NCBI RefSeq assembly: GCF_012290005.1
Contig: NZ_JAAXMS010000002.1
Location: 434,001-498,000 of the forward strand
Source: Crateriforma spongiae
Lineage (GTDB): Bacteria > Planctomycetota > Planctomycetia > Pirellulales > Pirellulaceae
Reading direction: 5' to 3'
DNA: 64,000 nucleotides
Shown here: positions 44,301 to 51,957 of the stretch, piece by piece
How the letters are laid out: each line of letters starts with the position of its first letter
How positions within the stretch are numbered: position 1 is the first letter of the stretch
The notes under the pieces: generated by a model
Told to the model about the DNA's origin: nothing
The model's database searches: none
What the model saw: only the letters and a program-made list of their open reading frames with translations
Position numbers and translations under genes: made by a program

Positions 44301-44624
44301 CAGGGCCCGGGCGAACGATTTTGCTGCCGCCTGATAGTCGGGCTTTTCCTGTTGCATGTAACAGACGCCCAGATAATGCGCCGCCCCGGACGCCATCTTG
44401 TGATCGGGAAACCGGTTCAAGAAAGCCTGCCAAGATTCGATCGCCAATTTGATCGCGCCGGCGGTTTGAAAATTGGCTGCGTCGGCATACAACGCCATCG
44501 CCTGTTCATCGGTCGATGCAGCATCAGCAGCATCGTCCTGTGCCACGACGATTTGTTCGGATGTCACCGTCGCCAGCACCACGGCCATGACGATCGACGG
44601 AACAAGGTGAATGGATCTGCGCAT
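41340..44624 (-). CDS. Large exported TPR-repeat protein
   Basis: About 1094 residues from the ATG at 44624. A signal peptide (HLVPSIVMAVVLATVTSEQIVVAQ) is followed almost entirely by tetratricopeptide repeats, recognisable by recurring YxxAxxxFxxxLxxxP units with Gly/Ala at position 8 and Pro at 32 (for example AAHYLGVCYMQQEKPDYQAAAKSF and AIEYLDRMLAAPD). It probably scaffolds protein contacts in the periplasm. It is the first gene of the operon with ExbB and ExbD. In Tol-Pal systems the TPR protein CpoB (YbgF) occupies a comparable place, although it is far smaller. Confidence 0.9.
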   Translation of the reverse strand: MRRSIHLVPSIVMAVVLATVTSEQIVVAQDDAADAASTDEQAMALYADAANFQTAGAIKLAIESWQAFLNRFPDHKMASGAAHYLGVCYMQQEKPDYQAAAKSFARALRDKTYDLREESLANLGWCLYATAGPAPDWDQDKLRQAISVLGTLRKEFPESPFSDRADYYTAESYFGLGQTQKAIEYLDRMLAAPDAKESPLRCEALYSRGIAYEGQRDFEKAIASYRQLIDVCDDSDLVADVHLRMGDIAILNGQFGDAIDSFLLAEDQASADQDKAYAIYRHAFALTKNNQPGKAADLYERLIQEHGDSSYATAAILASAQSTYRSGDIDLASQRFERVLEKGDPTAATEAAHWLVRIALSKNDAKAAAEIARNQIDRGIEGDFGTALRLDLADALAADPTTIDQARDEFKAVATDNPKDPLAPRALYNAAFFSLQLGDAEQAIRQGEQFLDQYSQDELAADVRFVVAEALLRQGEVKRAADWYEELINSQEDRDNPQRPLWVIRGAASMQSAGQAEAAIEMLRREVDRLPQSAQKAEASLMIGQALMATGKPSSAVAAFGKSLEYNDQWARSSEARLLRGVAFQADGKTDQAAQVWTELSADDTDPRMADQAIFKLGQLAANQGDHATAIAEFGKILDRKNDPNLLPYAQYAQARSFIADKQPERAETQLDAWIDTYPNHSLKGDVLTSLASVKRLLGKDDQASELLQQAASSTASSMTSAAVLFESAMLDQEKERYDDAIEKFVRIRSEYPNYAASDRVTFELAWSYKEAGKTQQAETEFENFLKQFPDSPLGVDAKYFLAQQAYQRDQWQVAADLYSQAAQSADDPEMSEKSLYRLGWAHFKDGDFADARDAFSRQADQHPGGEYLMDALMMIGECDFKRKDFDAALDSYTRARTRIENADESAQSLSQDDERQVRELILLHGGQSAAQLKRWDDALDWYQELRTRFPNTDYLSQVFYEIAFANQQKGDTGQALQFYGQVAQKYRNSVAARSRFMMGEIHFEAGRLDKAIEEFQRVMFGFGAEKASKGIKVWQAKSGYEAARCSERLMQQARTEQAKKRAKEIAVQFYRYVVEKHPTDEMAERAQQRLKTL

Positions 44625-44981
44625 CTTCAATGCCGATTCGCGACCAGCGGTTCCCTACGTGCCAAAAAATCTGTTCCGCCCTAGTCTAGCGGTCGTGCAA
44701 AACTGTCGGAAGTTCAACCGTCCAGCCCGCCCAAAGCACCCAAAACACCGCGATCGCATGGTCACCACTGGCAGATGCGATGCGGCCATCAGGGGTTAAC
44801 GCTGCGCGAACGTTTTCCAAAGTCTTCCCCGTCCTTGAACGGCCGGTGCAACGGGCGCATTCTGAAACTCCCAGATTTGACCAAACGATTCACCGCCGGG
44901 CTGCGTAATAGCGGATCGCCCGGTGTCCGCCGCCGGTTGCGGCCAAATCCTCTCCGTATTTCGCACCTAACGGCTTGCCTC
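44625..44981 (+). other. Divergent intergenic region, TPR operon / epimerase
   Basis: 357 bp between the TPR gene (minus) and the epimerase gene (plus). Promoters for both must lie here, but no convincing -35/-10 pair, riboswitch or RNA gene was recognised. The open frame running into the epimerase gene from upstream shows no domain. Confidence 0.4.
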
Positions 44982-45968
44982 ATGACCACATCATTGATTA
45001 CCGGCGGATCGGGATTCATCGGATCACACCTGGCCGAACACCTGCTGCAGCGAGGTGATGACGTCATTGTCGTCGATGACCTGTCGACGGGTTGCCAGAA
45101 CAACCTGAGCGGAAGCATGGATCATCCGCGTCTGGATTTCATCGAAGGCAGCATCGACGACGTCGCCTTGGTCGCGGAACTTTTGGGTCGTTCTGACCGC
45201 GTGTTTCACCTTGCCGCTGCGGTGGGCGTCGCCTTGATCGCCAAGGAGCCGATCCAAACGATCGAGCGCAATGTTTACCCGACACAATTGATCCTGGATC
45301 GCCTGGGCAGCATGGCCCAGCGTGGTCGCCAGGTCCCGTGTTTTATTGCCAGCACAAGCGAAGTGTATGGCAAAAACCCCAAGGACACCTGGTCGGAAGA
45401 AGACGATCTGGTCTTCGGCGCGACCACTCGACCGCGATGGAGCTATGGCGTCAGCAAGGCGATTGATGAATTTCTGGCTTTGGCCCACGTCAAACAACAA
45501 GGCCTGCCGATCGTGGTCGGTCGTTTCTTCAACGTCGTGGGGCCACGCCAAACCGGCGCGTACGGCATGGTTCTGCCTCGTTTCGTCGAAGCCGCGCTGG
45601 CCGGCCGACCGCTGGTTGTTCACGACGACGGTCACCAAGTCCGATGCTTCGCCCACGTCGACGATATCATCCAAGCCGTCGTGAAGTTGATCGAAACGCC
45701 TTCGGCAAGCGGTCGTGTGTACAACATCGGCAGCGACCAACCGGTGTCCATTTTGGATTTGGCCAAACGCGTCATCGAACGCACCGATTCATCGTCGGAA
45801 ATTCAATTCCAATCCTACAGCGATGCGTACGATCAATCCTTCGAAGACATCCGTCGGCGGGTCCCCGATTTGCAACGGATTCATGATGCGATCGGGTTTC
45901 GACCAACCATGAATTTGGACGACATCATCGATTCCGTTGCCAATCAATATGCATCCAAAACACCGTAA
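44982..45968 (+). CDS. NAD-dependent nucleotide-sugar epimerase/dehydratase family protein
   Basis: 328 residues from the ATG at 44982; the longer frame has no support. Extended-SDR features: TGGSGFIGSHL, DDLSTG, VFHLAA, the catalytic Ser-Thr-Ser with YG (ASTSEVYG) and YGVSK. C-terminal segments RFFNVVGPRQ and NIGSDQPVS are typical of UDP-glucose 4-epimerase and UDP-glucuronate decarboxylase relatives. It probably makes a UDP- or GDP-linked sugar for surface polysaccharide. The precise substrate is not assigned. It precedes a lipoprotein gene on the same strand by 84 bp. Confidence 0.9.
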   Translation: MTTSLITGGSGFIGSHLAEHLLQRGDDVIVVDDLSTGCQNNLSGSMDHPRLDFIEGSIDDVALVAELLGRSDRVFHLAAAVGVALIAKEPIQTIERNVYPTQLILDRLGSMAQRGRQVPCFIASTSEVYGKNPKDTWSEEDDLVFGATTRPRWSYGVSKAIDEFLALAHVKQQGLPIVVGRFFNVVGPRQTGAYGMVLPRFVEAALAGRPLVVHDDGHQVRCFAHVDDIIQAVVKLIETPSASGRVYNIGSDQPVSILDLAKRVIERTDSSSEIQFQSYSDAYDQSFEDIRRRVPDLQRIHDAIGFRPTMNLDDIIDSVANQYASKTP

Positions 45969-46052
45969 GTGGCGACCATCGATCGATCGCCTTTGCCCGC
46001 ACTGGAACCTGTAACGACAGCGTCCTGACACACCCTAACCACCGAGACTGCG

Positions 46053-46580
46053 ATGCGACTTTCCTTTCGATTCACTGCCCTTCTGTTGACGGCATCTTTA
46101 GCGTTGGCCGGTTGCAATTCGGGTTCGAATACCTCCGACGAACATGGTCACAATCACGGAGACGAACACGGTCATGACCATGATCACGATCATGACCATG
46201 GGATGGACCCAAGTGCCGTCGGGCTGGACGTGGACCAGTTGCCGTCGTCCGGTTCGGCTCCCTTGCCTGACAATTACCCGGAAGCCACCACATCACTGAT
46301 CGCCCTGGTACAAACGATCGGCGAAGGATTGGATGACGGGGACGTTGACTCCGTCCACGGTGAACTGCACGAGGTCGGGTACGCGATCGAGAATGTCGAA
46401 AAGTTGGCCAAGTCGTCTGAACAAAGCGACGATGTGGTCGCAGCGACAGGAATCCTGTTTGACGCCTTCAGCGAAATTGACGCCAAACTGCACGGCTTGG
46501 AGGGCAAGGATTATTCCGATGTCAAAGACGAGATCTCCGCCGCGGTGAAGACGTTGCAAGCCAGCCTGAATGGTGAATGA
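46053..46580 (+). CDS. His-rich putative metal-binding lipoprotein
   Basis: 175 residues. The signal peptide ends in a lipobox (LALAG/C, Cys21). Residues 31-49 form a cluster of nine histidines alternating with Asp/Gly/Asn, the kind of metal-binding run seen in zinc- and nickel-handling proteins. The rest is helical and acidic, with no recognised domain. It probably buffers or relays a divalent metal at the membrane. The stop overlaps the start of the next gene (ATGA), so the two are translationally coupled. Confidence 0.75.
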   Translation: MRLSFRFTALLLTASLALAGCNSGSNTSDEHGHNHGDEHGHDHDHDHDHGMDPSAVGLDVDQLPSSGSAPLPDNYPEATTSLIALVQTIGEGLDDGDVDSVHGELHEVGYAIENVEKLAKSSEQSDDVVAATGILFDAFSEIDAKLHGLEGKDYSDVKDEISAAVKTLQASLNGE

Positions 46581-47185
46581 TCACAATGGAGACGTTCAAA
46601 ATGAAATCGATCCCCCGCGTTCAGCCGAACCTGTCGTCCAAGCCGAAGCATTCAACGGCCGCGCAGTGGATTTGGCGTGTCGCACCAGCCATCACCCTGA
46701 CCGTTTGCTTGGTGCTGACCGGGTGCAATGATCCGCCCACACCGACTGCGGTACAAAGCGATTTTTTGACCGACAATGCTTTAACCGACGCCATGTCGAT
46801 CGAAGAAGCCGTGGAAAAGCTGCAGAACGCAGACGCCACCGCACCACTATCGCTTGCCATCGAAGGCATCATTTACGCCGGCGAACACGATCCGTTCCAG
46901 TCCGATAGTGCTGCATTCTTGATCTCCGAATTGCCCGACCCCAGCCACGGCGACGGATCGCTGGAACACGTTGACAATTGCCCGTTCTGTAAACGTCGTG
47001 CCGAATCGGCGACCAAGGCGTTGGTAGAACTGCGAGGCGATGACGGTGAATTGATTGCCCACACGGCCCAAAAAGAATTGGGGGTCAGCAAGGGTGACCG
47101 CCTGAGCGTCGAAGGTGAATGCACATTCAACCCCGAGATGAATCTGATCACCATCGCCGCGAAACGTATCCATCTGGATCACTGA
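46577..47185 (+). CDS. Lipoprotein with CPFC motif, coupled to the His-rich lipoprotein
   Basis: 202 residues if the overlapping ATG at 46577 is used; ATGs at 46586 and 46601 are alternatives. The lipobox is VLTGC (Cys50 in the long form). The mature part contains CPFCKRRAESA at about residues 135-145 and an OB-like beta region (ALVELRGDDGELI...GDRLSVEGECTFNPEMNLITIAAKRIHL). The CxxC could bind metal or act as a redox pair. No family recognised. Overlap and shared export suggest a joint job in metal handling, which is inference. Confidence 0.65.
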   Translation: MITMETFKMKSIPRVQPNLSSKPKHSTAAQWIWRVAPAITLTVCLVLTGCNDPPTPTAVQSDFLTDNALTDAMSIEEAVEKLQNADATAPLSLAIEGIIYAGEHDPFQSDSAAFLISELPDPSHGDGSLEHVDNCPFCKRRAESATKALVELRGDDGELIAHTAQKELGVSKGDRLSVEGECTFNPEMNLITIAAKRIHLDH

Positions 47186-47373
47186 TCACACCGGGATCGC
47201 TGATGTATTGCCACGTCGGCGCGCGTGTCGCAGCGACACGATGAAGACCAGCCCCCAACGACACGCCAGCATCGGCGGGAATTCTCCTGACACCGGCCGG
47301 CCGACCGCCACGGGGGTATGATGTGCGTTTGACTTTGGCCGTTTGCCAAGTCTTTCGCCTCCGCGCCTCTTTC

Positions 47374-48150
47374 ATGCACCACACCATGCGACGTGTCATT
47401 CAATCTTTCGCGTTTTTCCCTTTTCTGCTGACCACCATCGGCTTGCTGCTACCCACGGTGACGCTTGGCGACGATCCATCGGCAACTGGCACGGCAAAGG
47501 ACTTGTTCAACGGTAAAGACCTGACCGGTTGGCATGTCGATGTCCCCGACGCGGACAACAACCCTGACATCCGGCCATCATTCATCGTCCGTGATGGCAA
47601 ATTGGTCAGCATGGGTACGCCGCGTGGTCACTTGATCACTGACCAATCGTATTCCGACTATCGGCTAGAGGTCGAGTATCGCTTTGCGGGCAAACCGGGT
47701 AACTGTGGCGTGCTGGTTCACGCGTCCACCCCCAGGGCGCTGTACAAGATGTTTCCGCAATCCATCGAAGTGCAGATGATGCACGAAAACGCCGGGGACT
47801 TTTGGTGCATCCACGAAAACATCGTCGTGGACGACATGGCGTCGCGACGACCGGGGGATCCGTCGACCTGGGGCGGCAAACAAGGGCAAAGCCGACGCAT
47901 CTTGAATCTGACCGACAGTTCGGAAAAGCCGCTGGGGCAATGGAACCGAATGGTCGTCGAATGTGTCGCTGACAAGGTCAAAGTCTGGGTCAACGGCGAC
48001 CTGGTCAACGAAGGCTTTGATTGCACGGCCGAGCAAGGTCAGATTGCGTTGCAAGCCGAAGGCAGCGAGGTCGAATTTCGCAAGGTCCAACTGACGCCGA
48101 TCCGGCAAATCAGTGAACAGGTCCCCGAAAACCAGGCAAGCGACCAATGA
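47374..48150 (+). CDS. DUF1080 / 3-keto-disaccharide hydrolase domain protein
   Basis: About 258 residues from the ATG at 47374; the ATG at 47386 is an alternative with a cleaner signal peptide (MRRVIQSFAFF). The concanavalin-like DUF1080 features are all present: LFNGKDLTGWHV, DGKLVS, DYRLEVEYRF with NCGVLVH, then SIEVQMM, WNRMVVE and VKVWVNGDLVNEG, and a closing ALQAEGSEVEFRKVQLTPI. These proteins are exceptionally numerous in planctomycetes. Family members cleave 3-keto glycosides, consistent with exported sugar catabolism. Confidence 0.9.
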   Translation: MHHTMRRVIQSFAFFPFLLTTIGLLLPTVTLGDDPSATGTAKDLFNGKDLTGWHVDVPDADNNPDIRPSFIVRDGKLVSMGTPRGHLITDQSYSDYRLEVEYRFAGKPGNCGVLVHASTPRALYKMFPQSIEVQMMHENAGDFWCIHENIVVDDMASRRPGDPSTWGGKQGQSRRILNLTDSSEKPLGQWNRMVVECVADKVKVWVNGDLVNEGFDCTAEQGQIALQAEGSEVEFRKVQLTPIRQISEQVPENQASDQ

Positions 48151-48413
48151 CCACCGGTCGATCCATTACGGACCTGCAGACGCTGCGGCGTTTCCTGGGC
48201 GTCTGCACGCTGTTGAACTTTGGAATGCTGACGCTTGCGACCGGCGTCTTATTGGCTGCCGGGGGACCGATTGCATCCCTGCATTCCCGTTGGTTCGGCT
48301 TGCCCGAAGCAACGTTGTCGGTGATGTATTTTTCGTTCCTGGCCGGCTACAAGCTGTTGATACTTGGCTTCAACCTGATGCCGTATCTGGCACTACGATG
48401 CGTCGATCGTTGA
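48147..48413 (+). CDS. Small membrane protein, DUF6868-like
   Basis: 88 residues with two hydrophobic segments (about 22-41 and 58-82). The pattern FLGVCTLLNFGML, HSRWFGL, then YKLLILGFNLMPYLAL matches the short DUF6868 family as I know it. Function unknown. The start overlaps the DUF1080 stop (ATGA) and the 3' end overlaps the convergent HdeD-like gene by 21 bp. Confidence 0.7.
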   Translation: MTTGRSITDLQTLRRFLGVCTLLNFGMLTLATGVLLAAGGPIASLHSRWFGLPEATLSVMYFSFLAGYKLLILGFNLMPYLALRCVDR

Positions 48414-48953
48414 CCGCACCGCTTGCCCGGCTTGCTTCAACGTCATCGCAAGCCCGATCAGCGAAACACCGGTGAACAGCAGATTGACACCGACCAGCAC
48501 TCCGGTCGCCCAAAGCCCAGACAGCGGCCACTGCATCCAGATCATGATGCCCAATGCCAGTGTCAACAAGCCACTGATCAACAGGGCGATCCAACCGGTC
48601 GCGGGGCGAAAACTGAACGATGCCACGATTTTCCAAACGCCTTCGACGACAAAAAAGATCGTCAACAACAAGGCTAGAAAACTGAGCCCCAGAAGCGGAT
48701 GCGCTAACACGCCCAAGCCGGCGATCGCGGTAATTGCCCCCAGAATGATCATGGGCAATTTGTCGGACCAACCTTTGACCTGAATCGCGGCGACCACTTG
48801 TGCGATCCCCGCAAGCAGCATCAACGATCCGATCAGAAGAACAACGGCAGTGCCGGCGATGGCTGGCGCGGCAATCGCGACGCCTCCCATGACCGCCAGA
48901 ACAATTCCCATCACCAACAAAGGTGTCGTCGAAATCACGGGTCGGTCATTCAT
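48393..48953 (-). CDS. HdeD/DUF308-family membrane protein
   Basis: 186 residues from the ATG at 48953; an ORF start further upstream adds no homology, and an AAGG lies at suitable spacing. Six hydrophobic segments of the HdeD type are visible (LLVMGIVLAVMGGVAIAAP, AVVLLIGSLMLLAGIAQVV, and others). HdeD is linked to acid resistance in enterobacteria, but many DUF308 members have unknown roles. Its 3' end overlaps the convergent small membrane protein gene. Confidence 0.82.
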   Translation of the reverse strand: MNDRPVISTTPLLVMGIVLAVMGGVAIAAPAIAGTAVVLLIGSLMLLAGIAQVVAAIQVKGWSDKLPMIILGAITAIAGLGVLAHPLLGLSFLALLLTIFFVVEGVWKIVASFSFRPATGWIALLISGLLTLALGIMIWMQWPLSGLWATGVLVGVNLLFTGVSLIGLAMTLKQAGQAVRSTIDAS

Positions 48954-49109
48954 TGCATTGCCTTGTGGGGTCAAATTCGCCGCATCGGTGCCCAGCCCAC
49001 CCGGATCGATGACGATCCTGTTGCCCAAGATAGCTCGGCTGCACCGATGATAACGCCACCGGCCCGCGTCGTCGAAGACCCCGGTACGACTTTGTCCGAT
49101 CGGAACGAA

Positions 49110-50276
49110 TTAGCCCAACAGGCGCACGCTGAGCACACCATCGATGTCGCGAATCGACTGAATGACGGAATCGGCGACGTCGCCGTCCACGTCGATGATG
49201 GTGTACGCGGCATCCCCACGTGACTTGTTCAACAGGTCGGCGATGTTCAGCCCCGCGTCGGCCAAGATGGTTGAGATTTGTCCGACCATATTGGGCACGT
49301 TGTTGTTGGCAACGGTGATCCGTTTACCACTGCCGCGCGGCATGACCGCTTCGGGGAAGTTGACCGAATTGCGAATCGTGCCGTCTTCCAAGTACTCGCG
49401 AACTTGATCGGCGACCATGATCGCGCAGTTCTCTTCGGCTTCTTCGGTGGACGCGCCCAAGTGGGGAAATGAAATGACCTTTTTGTGTTGCAGCAACTGA
49501 CCGGTCGGAAAGTCGATCACGTACGATTGCAGATGACCACTGTCCAAGGCCGCAAGCACCGCATCGTCATCGCAGATGCCGCCGCGGGCCAAGTTCACGA
49601 TCACACCGCCGGCGGGCATCATGGCGATGCGTTCGGCGTTGACCAGACCTTTGGTCGCATCGATCAATGGCACGTGAACCGAAATGCAATCACACCGGCT
49701 GAACAAGTGATCCAGACTGACCGCTTGTTCCACTTTGCGTGACAGTTTCCAAGCGCTCTGCACACTGATTTTTGGATCGTATCCGACGACTTTCATTCCC
49801 AGGGCCGATGCAGCGTTGGCGACACGAACCCCGATGGCCCCCAAACCAATCACCCCCAGCGTCTTGGACGGAAGTTCGCTGCCGACATAGTTCTTTTTGC
49901 CGGCTTCGACTTCCTTGCTGATCTTCGCATCATCGCCTTCCAGGGTTCCGGCGAACCGCATCGCGGGATAGATGTTTCGTACCGCCATCAACAATCCGGC
50001 AACGACCAATTCTTTGACGGCGTTCGCATTGGCCCCCGGTGCGTTGAACACCGGAACACCTCGAGCGGTCAACTTGTCGACCGGAATGTTATTGACCCCT
50101 GCCCCGGCCCGGCCGATGGCCGCCACGGTGTCGGGGATCTCCATGTCGTGCATCTTGAACGACCGCAACAGAATGGCGTCAGGTGTGGTGAATTCTGATG
50201 CGATCTCGTAGCGGTCCTGCGGCAGACGCTTGAGGCCTTTGACGGAGATATTGTTCAGGGTCAGGATCTTGTACAT
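49110..50276 (-). CDS. serA: D-3-phosphoglycerate dehydrogenase family protein
   Basis: 388 residues. The NAD-binding core has LGVIGLGAIGVRVAN, the catalytic Arg in VNLARGG and the His in FPHLGAST. A C-terminal ACT domain follows (RITVANNNVPNMVGQISTILADAGLNIADLLNKSRGDAAYTIIDVD). The D-x-F-x-x-E-P region that usually supplies the catalytic Glu reads DFPTGQLLQ, so that Glu appears to be missing. The gene follows serC on the same strand, a strong context for serine synthesis from 3-phosphoglycerate, with possible feedback by the ACT domain. Confidence 0.88.
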   Translation of the reverse strand: MYKILTLNNISVKGLKRLPQDRYEIASEFTTPDAILLRSFKMHDMEIPDTVAAIGRAGAGVNNIPVDKLTARGVPVFNAPGANANAVKELVVAGLLMAVRNIYPAMRFAGTLEGDDAKISKEVEAGKKNYVGSELPSKTLGVIGLGAIGVRVANAASALGMKVVGYDPKISVQSAWKLSRKVEQAVSLDHLFSRCDCISVHVPLIDATKGLVNAERIAMMPAGGVIVNLARGGICDDDAVLAALDSGHLQSYVIDFPTGQLLQHKKVISFPHLGASTEEAEENCAIMVADQVREYLEDGTIRNSVNFPEAVMPRGSGKRITVANNNVPNMVGQISTILADAGLNIADLLNKSRGDAAYTIIDVDGDVADSVIQSIRDIDGVLSVRLLG

Positions 50277-50328
50277 CGAAAAGGATCCGGTTGCGTGGAA
50301 TGTTGCATACGTGGGGCGTCAAAGGCCG

Positions 50329-50348
50329 CCCGGTCGACGTCGACCGGG
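50329..50348. repeat. Perfect 20-bp palindrome between serC and serA
   Basis: A 20-bp sequence identical to its own reverse complement (half-site CCCGGTCGAC) lies 53 bp upstream of the serA start and 92 bp after the serC stop. A perfect palindrome without a loop is more like a dimeric-protein operator than a terminator. Confidence 0.55.
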
Positions 50349-50404
50349 TCGCGGCACGACGTCGAACCGAAGGACTTGATTGGCCGTCGTTTTGGACGGT
50401 CAAC

Positions 50405-50420
50405 GGGCGGTCGGCCGCCC
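50405..50420 (-). terminator. Hairpin after serC with adjoining C-run
   Basis: A 6-bp stem (GGGCGG / CCGCCC) with a TCGG loop lies 20 bp after the serC stop. Next to it on the serC side is a run of eight Cs on the minus strand (50421-50428). No U-tract. It may act as a partial terminator or RNA-stability element between serC and serA. Confidence 0.35.
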
Positions 50421-50440
50421 GGGGGGGGAAAAGCCGGCGA

Positions 50441-51562
50441 TTAACCGTTGGCTTTCGCAAAATCTTTCATGAAGCTGGCCAACGTGTTCACACCTTCCAC
50501 CGGCATTGCGTTGTAAATGCTGGCGCGAATCCCGCCGACGCTGCGGTGTCCCTTCAAAGCCGCCAAATCATGCTTGGCGGCTTCGGCGATGAAACTGGCC
50601 TGCAGATCATCGTTTGGCAAGTTGAATGTCACGTTCATCAGTGACCGCGCCTCGGTCTGGGCGTGACCGCGATAGAAACCGTTGCTTTGGTCGATCACCT
50701 GATACAGCGTTTGGGACTTTTGTTGATTCTGCTGCAGCATGGCATCCAAGCCGCCGATGTCATCCCGCAACCACTTGGCGATTTTGCCAAGGACGTAGAT
50801 GGCAAACGTCGGTGGTGTGTTCCATTCCGAATCGGCTTCGGCGTGGTTGTTGTAGTTCAGGTAACCCGGCAAGTCCGCAGGGCTGCGTTGCAGCAAATCT
50901 TTGCGGACGATCGCGACGGTGACGCCGGCCGGTCCGGCATTCTTTTGGGCACAGGCATACAACAGCCCATATTTGGAAATGTCCAAGGGGCGACAAAGGA
51001 AATCGCTGGACGCGTCGCTGACCAAGGGGACCGAATCGGGACATGCCGGTTCGTCGGTGAACTGGACGCCTTGGATGGTTTCATTGCTGCAGTAATACAG
51101 ATACGCCGCGTCGTCGGCGACCTGGTAATCACCGGCGGCTGGCAGTCGATCGTAATTGGTTTCCCCGGCGTCATAGATCGACAGGGCATCCCCTTCCTTC
51201 TTGGCTTCCTTGATCGCCTTTTTGCCCCACGATCCGGTCAACAAGTACTGGGCGGTCTTTCCGGTGCCTCGCAACAAGTTCGCCGGGATCATCGAAAACT
51301 GCAGCGCCGCACCACCCTGCAAAAACAAGACTTCATAATCGTCGCTGATTCCCAGCAACTGACGCAGCGTCGCCTGGGCTTCGTGCAACAGATCGACAAA
51401 TCGTTTGTCCCGGTGGCTGATTTCCATAATGGACGCACCGGCACCGGGATAACACACCAGTTCATCCCGGACTTCTTCCAAGACCGACAACGGCAAAGCA
51501 GCCGGACCTGCGGAAAAGTTGAAAACGCGTTGCTGGGCGGAATCGGTCAGGGCTGAGCTCAT
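50441..51562 (-). CDS. serC: Phosphoserine aminotransferase
   Basis: 373 residues from the ATG at 51562. It starts VFNFSAGPAALPLSVLEEVRDEL, and the family hallmarks follow: HRDKRFVDLLHEA, FLQGGAALQFSMIPANLL, DASSDFLCRPLDISKYGLLYACAQKNAGPAG with the PLP Lys in AQKN, and a C-terminal GHRSVGGIRASIYNAMP. It converts 3-phosphohydroxypyruvate to phosphoserine in serine biosynthesis. serA follows 164 bp downstream on the same strand, so the two steps are encoded together. Confidence 0.96.
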   Translation of the reverse strand: MSSALTDSAQQRVFNFSAGPAALPLSVLEEVRDELVCYPGAGASIMEISHRDKRFVDLLHEAQATLRQLLGISDDYEVLFLQGGAALQFSMIPANLLRGTGKTAQYLLTGSWGKKAIKEAKKEGDALSIYDAGETNYDRLPAAGDYQVADDAAYLYYCSNETIQGVQFTDEPACPDSVPLVSDASSDFLCRPLDISKYGLLYACAQKNAGPAGVTVAIVRKDLLQRSPADLPGYLNYNNHAEADSEWNTPPTFAIYVLGKIAKWLRDDIGGLDAMLQQNQQKSQTLYQVIDQSNGFYRGHAQTEARSLMNVTFNLPNDDLQASFIAEAAKHDLAALKGHRSVGGIRASIYNAMPVEGVNTLASFMKDFAKANG

Positions 51563-51957
51563 GGACTTGACGATCGGATGTGGGTTGGAGGTGGCAACGT
51601 GGACGCTGGACGATCCTAGGGAAACGACGGATCGCGGACGGGTTCGGGACAGACGGCCGGATCGGCATGCCACCACCGCCGGCAAATCCCGTCAACTCGT
51701 TGCGACCGGATTTTAGCCGGGATCCGAAAACACGAAAGGTTGGCTGAGACCGGAATGCCCCAGTCAGCCGTTCGGATCGGCTCCAGGGGGGACTATCATG
51801 CATTGTGCCCCGGCCCGTGGCGCGTGAACGGCCCAGGGCGTTTGGACGGTCTCCAGCGTGGCCGCCTCGGTGCATCGAGGCAACCCTGGCAGTGAAGCGT
51901 TCCGGCACCGATGGAGGCGTCGGAATCCAGAATTTGTCCCTCAAAATCTTTGAATTG
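51563..51957 (+). other. Divergent intergenic region, serC / polysaccharide ligase
   Basis: 395 bp between serC (minus) and the O-antigen-ligase-like gene (plus). Promoters for both are expected. No hairpin with T-run, tRNA or riboswitch was recognised. The plus-strand frame is open back to a GTG at 51805 but the added stretch has no TM or domain signal. Confidence 0.4.

Noticed and set aside
51805-51957. Longer ligase protein starting at GTG 51805
   Set aside because: The extra residues have no hydrophobic or family character, and the ATG at 51958 gives a normal start for the family.
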